Shown one piece after another: positions 59,226 to 64,000 of a stretch of 64,000 bases of DNA. The stretch is from Sulfurisphaera tokodaii str. 7. Lineage in GTDB: Archaea; Thermoproteota; Thermoprotei_A; Sulfolobales; Sulfolobaceae. A model generated the notes under the pieces. It saw nothing but the letters and a program-made list of their open reading frames with translations, made no database searches and was not told the DNA's origin. The stretch covers positions 1 to 64,000 of the forward strand of contig NC_003106.2 of NCBI RefSeq assembly GCF_000011205.1. Direction: 5' to 3'. Positions within the stretch are counted from its first letter, which is position 1. Every line of letters begins with the position of its first letter. The position numbers and the translations under genes are program-made.

Positions 59226-59622
59226 CCTCTTTCACCCACTGTTCTTCAATGTACTTCTTTATCGTCTCGCTGGATATGTTACCAGAAGTCGATACGAAGT
59301 AGCTTCTAGTCCAGAGCTTCCCGTTAGTAGCTTTCTTCAGCTCTGGGAACTTCTTGAGTATTAGTCTTGCTGATTTTCCTTTGAAGTAGTTTGCTAAATA
59401 TGACGGTGCGTATCTCGGTGGGCAGTTAACGAATAGGTGGATGTGGTCTGGCATTACTTCTAGGGCTAATACTTCACAGCCTAGCTCTTCTGCTATGGTT
59501 CTTAGTACTTCTTTAGTGTATTCTGCTATTTCGCCTGTTAGTACTTTCCTACGGTATTTCGGTATCCATACGAAGTGGTAGTTGCAGAGGTACTTTGCAT
59601 GCCTAGTTGATTTGTATTCCAC
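59212..59622 (-). CDS. tnpA: TnpA, IS200-type Y1 HUH transposase
   Basis: A 136-residue transposase with the HUH motif in MPDHIHLFVNC and the nucleophilic Tyr in SETIKKYIEEQ. It excises and inserts single-stranded DNA at the terminal hairpins. It appears intact and overlaps tnpB by 14 bases, so the element could still move, and could help mobilise related copies. Confidence 0.92.
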   Translation of the reverse strand: MEYKSTRHAKYLCNYHFVWIPKYRRKVLTGEIAEYTKEVLRTIAEELGCEVLALEVMPDHIHLFVNCPPRYAPSYLANYFKGKSARLILKKFPELKKATNGKLWTRSYFVSTSGNISSETIKKYIEEQWVKEGEED

Positions 59623-60548
59623 ACTTTAAAGTATTCAAAATAATTTTTAAACTTTACCCCGCCTTAAAAGGCGAGGCTGCCCCGCGTTTTGTCAGATCCG
59701 TATAGGATTCTATCTGGTCCAGGCCAGAATAGTAGTTCGGCCATTATTTGTGCAAAGTATCTTGGTCTCTTATGTATAAATGCTGTAGCTACTGCTAATC
59801 CAGCATAAACGTTTTTGTCTTGAACTCCTATCCAGCAGAAATCATCAAACCTTGGTAATCCTATATGTGTTACTACAAATTTCATTTCTGGGAATGATGT
59901 GGCTGCAGCATCTACGTCTTTTACATCGAATGCGTCCTTATCTAAGGGCCATACTGTTGGTCCCTTATGCGGGACTAAGATGTTTATTCCTAATGATTTG
60001 CTAAATTCTATGAATTCAAATGCTTCTCTTGAATCCAGTCTCCATCCTCTTGATAAATTTCCTCCAATATCTTTCCATTCTGCAGTGTATAGTTTCACAT
60101 GACGCATTTGCCAGGGTTTGACCCTATATTTTCTAACGTCTTCTTCTAGTTGTCTTTTACCTTGTTCACCATCTCTGGGATCCCATCTGGTACCTATTAT
60201 AAATCTGTAGGGATTTTCATAAACTAGTTTACCGAATTCTTCAGTGTTTCCAAAAGGTGTGCGATAGAAGTATAATAGGTATTGGGGTTGGGTAATTCCT
60301 ATATCTACGTAACCGTTAAGAAATACGTCTTCGATCATTTTCTTTGATCCGTAATATTTGAAGGTATTATAATCCATTATATATTCTTGGGGACTTAACG
60401 ATTTGTGATAGTCGTAAAAGCAATCTATCCATCCTTTAGCCAATTCTGGTCTTAACCAATTATCCTCATGGGCTTTCCATACATGTACGTGATAATCTAT
60501 TACGGGGATCTCATGTATTTTACCATCAGGTGTTTCTACTTTTATCAA

Positions 60549-61167
60549 TTATCCCACTATATTATATTGATCATGTTTATTTAAAAATCTTTGTTAAAAA
60601 AGAAAAGATAAGAATGTATTTTATAGTGTTAATATTAAGCTATAAATTTGTTTAAATGATATGGATAGAATAACGTATAAAATATGTAAGTGCTAAGGGA
60701 AAAAACATTCGACTACACGAAATATATCTTGTTACTTCAGTCATTACTTCACTTTTGGTACCTTCTTGTCTTTTAATATGAAAAAGTCTATGGAGTATCC
60801 TTTGAAGGGAGAAAATAAATGAGATAAAGCCACTAAAGTTCCATCTGATTCTTCTATTTTATATCATTCTTCAGCTATAAATTTATCTTAACTTCTTATC
60901 TTCTACACGTTATTCTCTGGAACTATTTATCTGAAAATCGTTAATTTTCATAAAACTTTTCAGTAAATATTTATTCTCTATAACGAGGTATGGAATAAGA
61001 TCTGATCACTTGAGATAAAATAAGGTTTAATGTATGATTTCTCGATTAAGCAATTCGCCCAATTATTTAATAATCCTCTTCCTTTATCTTAACTGTTTTC
61101 ACACTACTATGAAGTTATAAAATCTGGTAGAGTATATGTGAAAAGGCTTTAGGTAGAACAACTTCCG
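60549..61167. other. Intergenic region in the decaying catabolic cluster
   Basis: No intact gene. A minus-strand stretch near 60745-60870 reads a coherent fragment (SDGTLVALSHLFSPFKGYSI), perhaps the tail of a lost gene. The rest is AT-rich and holds the promoter of the amidohydrolase. Confidence 0.4.
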
Positions 61168-61831
61168 TTAAGTTTTACTACATTTGTTAGTAAGTACTGT
61201 AAATATTGGTATTTCTTTCACATTAATTATTGATTTTACGGCATTAAGGATTGCTGGAGGGGCCGCCATAGTTCCTCCTTCTCCTAACCCAGAAGAGTAA
61301 TCACTATTGCTTTCTATATGTTCCACTTCTATATTGGGACTTTCAATTGCAGTCATAACTCCATAGTCTGAAAATGTTTGAGTTAATGGTATTCCCTCAT
61401 CGTTATATTCTATTGATGCATATAAGGCTACTTCAATACCATGAAAGGTTGAACCAATTATTTGACCTTTCGCAAAATTTTCATTAATTATTTTACCAGC
61501 ATCATGTATTACGTAGTATTTTAGTATTTTGGGTATGTTAGTTTCATCTATCTCGATTTCTACTATATGACCCATGCAACCGTATGATATTGAGGAATTT
61601 ATCTTTCCTTCTTTTATGTTATCAGCATATGGGGATTGGAAGTAACCTACTGCTGTGAGACTTCCTTCTATTCCTTTCAATTTAACTGGATCCCAGTAGA
61701 ATGTGCCTACTAGATGTCTTAATGATATAGATCTATCTCCAGATATAGTCTTTATTCTTCCGTTTTCAATTTTTAATTCAGATTTTTGGACTCCTAATAT
61801 TTCCGAAGCCATATCTATTATTTTATTCTCT

Positions 61832-63004
61832 GGGACTGTTCTCAAACAGTCATCAAATTCGATAAGTATTTGTAATATTATATCAGTTTATTTCTAATAT
61901 ATTGTACCCCCTTCAAGTAAGCCTCATTTAAGGGAGTTTTCTCCCTTGAATAAACTACCGGGTACATGATGTTCAACAAGGCAATAGTATAGTCAACCAT
62001 CCTCCTACTCCTATTAACAGCCCTTGTATCCCTTGCCAACCTAGCAAGGTGAGCCCTACAGTAAGAATTATAACTCTCCACGGTGTATGTGTACTTCTTA
62101 CTTACAACATGATTGTTGAGTACTTGATAAACTGAGTAATCATCAGTGTAATATACCTTGCTCTTGGGTAGGGTATTCAAGAGGTAACTGAAAGTCCTAT
62201 AATCCCTATCACCCGTGGTGAAGAAGGGTACACCATCAGTTAATGCGTTCCATATCCACAAGTTCTCCCTCTTTGAACCGTGTCTAACCCTCACGTAAGT
62301 CCAACTCTCATCAATTACTGTGGATTTTGCTGTGAAGTTCTTTAGTTGTTCTTGTAGGATTAATAAGTGTGCGTATGCCTCTATCCCCTTCCTCATCACT
62401 AGACTGTATATTGTTGTTAATGGTTTTCCTTCAACCCTTGCTACTCCTCTCATACTCATTCTGTTAGTGTACTCTTTCAGTATCCTTTCCTTTTGTTCTT
62501 TACTCATCTTGTGGTTTTGTGTTTGATAGAATGTTCTCCCGCAAGTTTTGCACTTGTATTTTGTTTTTCCTCTAGATGAGCCGTTCTTTACTATTTTGTT
62601 TGATTTGCATGAGGGACAAGGTGGTTTTTCTTCTCTTCTCCTCTTTACTCCAAGCTTTTTAGTGTAGTAGTATAGTGTTGATGGTGGTATTCCCAGTTTG
62701 GTGACTTGTACTCCTAGTAGGTATGCTGCTATTGCGTAAGCAAGGTCTTCTAAATCGTGTTTTCTTGGCTTAAAATTTAAATTCCTCAGAACCAAAAGTA
62801 TTAATTGTGCAAGGGTTACGAGGTCCATCTCGTGAACCCCCATATAACCTCGTGACCCTTGCACATAAATTTTTCTAAAACAATTTTTACTCTTTACACT
62901 TCTAGCTCTTCTTAGTGAGTCACATTAGAAAAAACTATTTTTATGAACATCATAATATTTTTACAAACACTTATCGAATTTGATGACTGTTTGAGAACAG
63001 TCCC
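61832..63004 (-). mobile_element. IS1-like insertion sequence with 8-bp target duplication
   Basis: The ends are inverted repeats starting GGGACTGTTCTCAAACAGTC and extending about 40 bp with few mismatches. The target duplication TATTCTCT is present at 61824-61831 and 63005-63012, a clean recent insertion. Length is 1173 bp. The 8-bp duplication and the transposase type agree with the IS1 family. Confidence 0.92.
61878..62864 (-). CDS. IS1-family-like transposase
   Basis: A 328-residue transposase. It has an N-terminal helix-turn-helix region, a zinc ribbon (CPSCKSNKIVKNG and YKCKTCGRTFY), and a C-terminal DDE domain starting at VIDESWTYVRVRHG with VYYTDDYSVYQVL as the second acidic motif. 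Unlike bacterial IS1 it is encoded in one frame. It appears intact, and the two MITE-like copies in this window could be its substrates. Confidence 0.88.
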   Translation of the reverse strand: MQGSRGYMGVHEMDLVTLAQLILLVLRNLNFKPRKHDLEDLAYAIAAYLLGVQVTKLGIPPSTLYYYTKKLGVKRRREEKPPCPSCKSNKIVKNGSSRGKTKYKCKTCGRTFYQTQNHKMSKEQKERILKEYTNRMSMRGVARVEGKPLTTIYSLVMRKGIEAYAHLLILQEQLKNFTAKSTVIDESWTYVRVRHGSKRENLWIWNALTDGVPFFTTGDRDYRTFSYLLNTLPKSKVYYTDDYSVYQVLNNHVVSKKYTYTVESYNSYCRAHLARLARDTRAVNRSRRMVDYTIALLNIMYPVVYSREKTPLNEAYLKGVQYIRNKLI

Positions 63005-64000
63005 TATTCTCTAATTGGTCTAATGCATTATTTAGTGCTGGTAAAACTATCGGAGTAAATCTACTGGAATAACTGCCAGAGGATATAACCCATGGTCTAT
63101 TTGTATCAACACTGTATATTACATCTACATCCTCTGGGTTTACTCCTAATCTTTTGGACACTATTTCGGAGATTACAGTCTCATGACCTTGTCCCTCATT
63201 AGTCCCATTCACTATTACTTTAACTTTCGAATATGGATCTATTTGCACAATTACCATATCTTGAGCTGAAGATTTAGGTAAATAGTCCTTACTTTCTCTA
63301 GCTAAGTCTAAATATCCTATATTAGTACCGGATGGCTCTACTACTAGTGAGGTACCTATTGCAACCCTCTTTCCTCTTTTTCTTTCCTCATTAACCTCTA
63401 CCTTAAGCTTATCGTACAACTCTTTCATCCTTTTTACTACATTATAACAGCTGAATCCGTAGTATTTGCCTCCAGTAACTGTCTCGTATTGTGTAGTTTT
63501 TATCACATTTTTTATCCTAACCTCCATGGGATCCATACCTATTTCTCTTGCAAATTCATCTATTGCACTCTCTAATGCTAAATACAAATGCGGTCCTCCA
63601 TAACCCCTATTTAACCCAGTGGGTACTGTGTTAGTTAGGACTGCTCTATACGTTAATTTTAATGCTTGTACATCATAAGGACCAGTTAAATTTCCGTGGT
63701 TTCTAAGCAAATTTCCGGGCTCTGGAGGTCTAGGATATGCTCCTAAGTTATCTGTGAGTTCCATGTCTATAGCGTGGATTTTTCCCTCCTTATCTCCATA
63801 TATTCTTATAATCGATTCTCTTTCAGCTCCAACGGAACTTGAAGTTAAGTGTTCGTTTCTAGTTTCTATCCATTTTAATGGTCTGTTTACTAGTCTTGAA
63901 GATGCTGCAATTAAAGCCATGTATGGATAAATTGCGCTCTTAATGCCAAATGATCCTCCTATGTCTCTTGGTCCTCTTATAACTAATTTAGATTTTAATG

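Larger units (their letters stand above)
57904..59680 (-). mobile_element. IS200/IS605-family insertion sequence
   Basis: A complete-looking element with tnpA and a broken tnpB. Subterminal hairpins are visible at both ends: CCTCGCCCTAAAGGGCGAGG at 57907-57926 and CCGCCTTAAAAGGCGAGG at 59659-59676. As is usual for this family there are no target duplications. The exact borders are uncertain by a few bases. It sits inside the amidohydrolase gene. Confidence 0.85.
57657..60548 (-). pseudogene. Amidohydrolase (TIM barrel), split by an IS200/IS605 element
   Basis: The N-terminal 288 codons (from ATG 60548) show the metal-binding VIDYHVHVWKA and later VVTHIGLPRFDDF and RILYGSDKT, the pattern of amidohydrolase-2 decarboxylases or hydrolases. 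The frame then enters the IS end near 59680. On the other side of the element, from about 57903, the same gene continues QYAIWNPKWIIEDFIKFELP to a stop at 57657. Restored, the protein would be about 370 residues. It was probably a catabolic ring or carboxylate enzyme of the adjacent dehydrogenase cluster. Confidence 0.8.
61168..64000 (-). pseudogene. Molybdenum hydroxylase large subunit, split by the IS1-like element; runs off the window
   Basis: The upstream part (63005-64000, still open at the window edge) has GPRDIGGSFGIKSAIYPYMA and NEGQGHETVISEIVSKRLG, typical of the xanthine dehydrogenase/aldehyde oxidoreductase/CO dehydrogenase Mo subunit. The downstream part (61168-61831) has GEGGTMAAPPAILNAV with the conserved Glu. 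Removing the IS and one copy of the 8-bp duplication joins LDQLEN to KIIDMASEILG in frame, so the insertion is the only visible lesion. It would have oxidised an aldehyde or similar substrate with its FAD and Fe-S partners, which must lie outside. Confidence 0.85.

Noticed and set aside
1-64000. tRNA or rRNA genes
   Set aside because: I found no cloverleaf with a TTC arm or rRNA-like segment. The only GC-rich non-coding island (25331-25513) does not have tRNA features.

Overview
The window is AT-rich archaeal DNA that I place in the order Sulfolobales; the genus is not settled. The 25-bp CRISPR repeat (reads GATGAATCC...GAATTGAAAG), a type I-A module with csa1, csa5 and csa4, a Csm-type (III-D-like) module with several Csm3 paralogues, Csx1 and Crn1 proteins, PaREP1, and many VapBC and HEPN/MNT pairs all fit that order. 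Most of the window is one very large CRISPR-Cas island of about 38 kb. Accessory and decaying DNA flanks it on both sides.

Layout. (1) 1-3.4 kb: toxin-antitoxin genes, two of them broken, and one orphan gene. (2) 3.7-5.5 kb: a prolyl-oligopeptidase-type serine peptidase, followed by an IS-derived miniature element. (3) 5.97-11.47 kb, minus strand: a superfamily 2 helicase, a C2H2 protein, a Cas6-like RAMP protein and a PD-(D/E)XK nuclease. I do not recognise this set as a standard cas operon; it is the best candidate for an undescribed system. (4) 12.3-20.1 kb, plus strand: a complete Csm-type effector operon with a small subunit, five Csm3-like RAMP proteins, a Csx10-like protein, a 56-aa protein and Cas10 with HD and GGDD motifs. 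(5) 20.4-25.9 kb: a RAMP gene remnant, PaREP1, VapBC, Csx1, and an unusual TnpB-like gene with an AbrB-like partner and a GC-rich, possibly structured locus beside it. (6) 25.9-39.9 kb: two divergent CRISPR arrays (about 74 and 113 repeats). Their nearly identical leaders face each other across cas4 and the ring nuclease gene crn1. (7) 39.9-48.3 kb: cas2 and cas1 on the minus strand, divergent from csa1-csa5-cas7-cas5-cas8a2-cas3'-cas3''-cas6, a full type I-A interference operon. (8) 49.5-50.8 kb: a probable CARF-PIN protein. (9) 51-56 kb: further toxin-antitoxin pairs and small genes, many with stop codons, frameshifts or lost starts. (10) 56-64 kb, minus strand: a decaying oxidative catabolic cluster. 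It holds an alcohol dehydrogenase with a frameshift, an Fe-S assembly factor, an amidohydrolase split by an IS200/IS605 element, and a molybdenum hydroxylase split by an IS1-like element with a clear 8-bp target duplication.

How the genes work together. Cas1, Cas2, Cas4 and Csa1 should add spacers at the two inner leaders. Cas6 should cut both transcripts to crRNAs carrying the ATTGAAAG tag. These crRNAs can feed the type I-A complex (DNA) and the Csm-type complex (RNA). The intact GGDD motif of Cas10 predicts cyclic oligoadenylate signalling. Csx1 (HEPN RNase) and possibly the CARF-PIN protein would respond, and Crn1 would end the signal. Functions are inferred from family motifs only; no database search was run. 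Single-base frameshifts are frequent in accessory genes, so sequencing error should be kept in mind for each of them.
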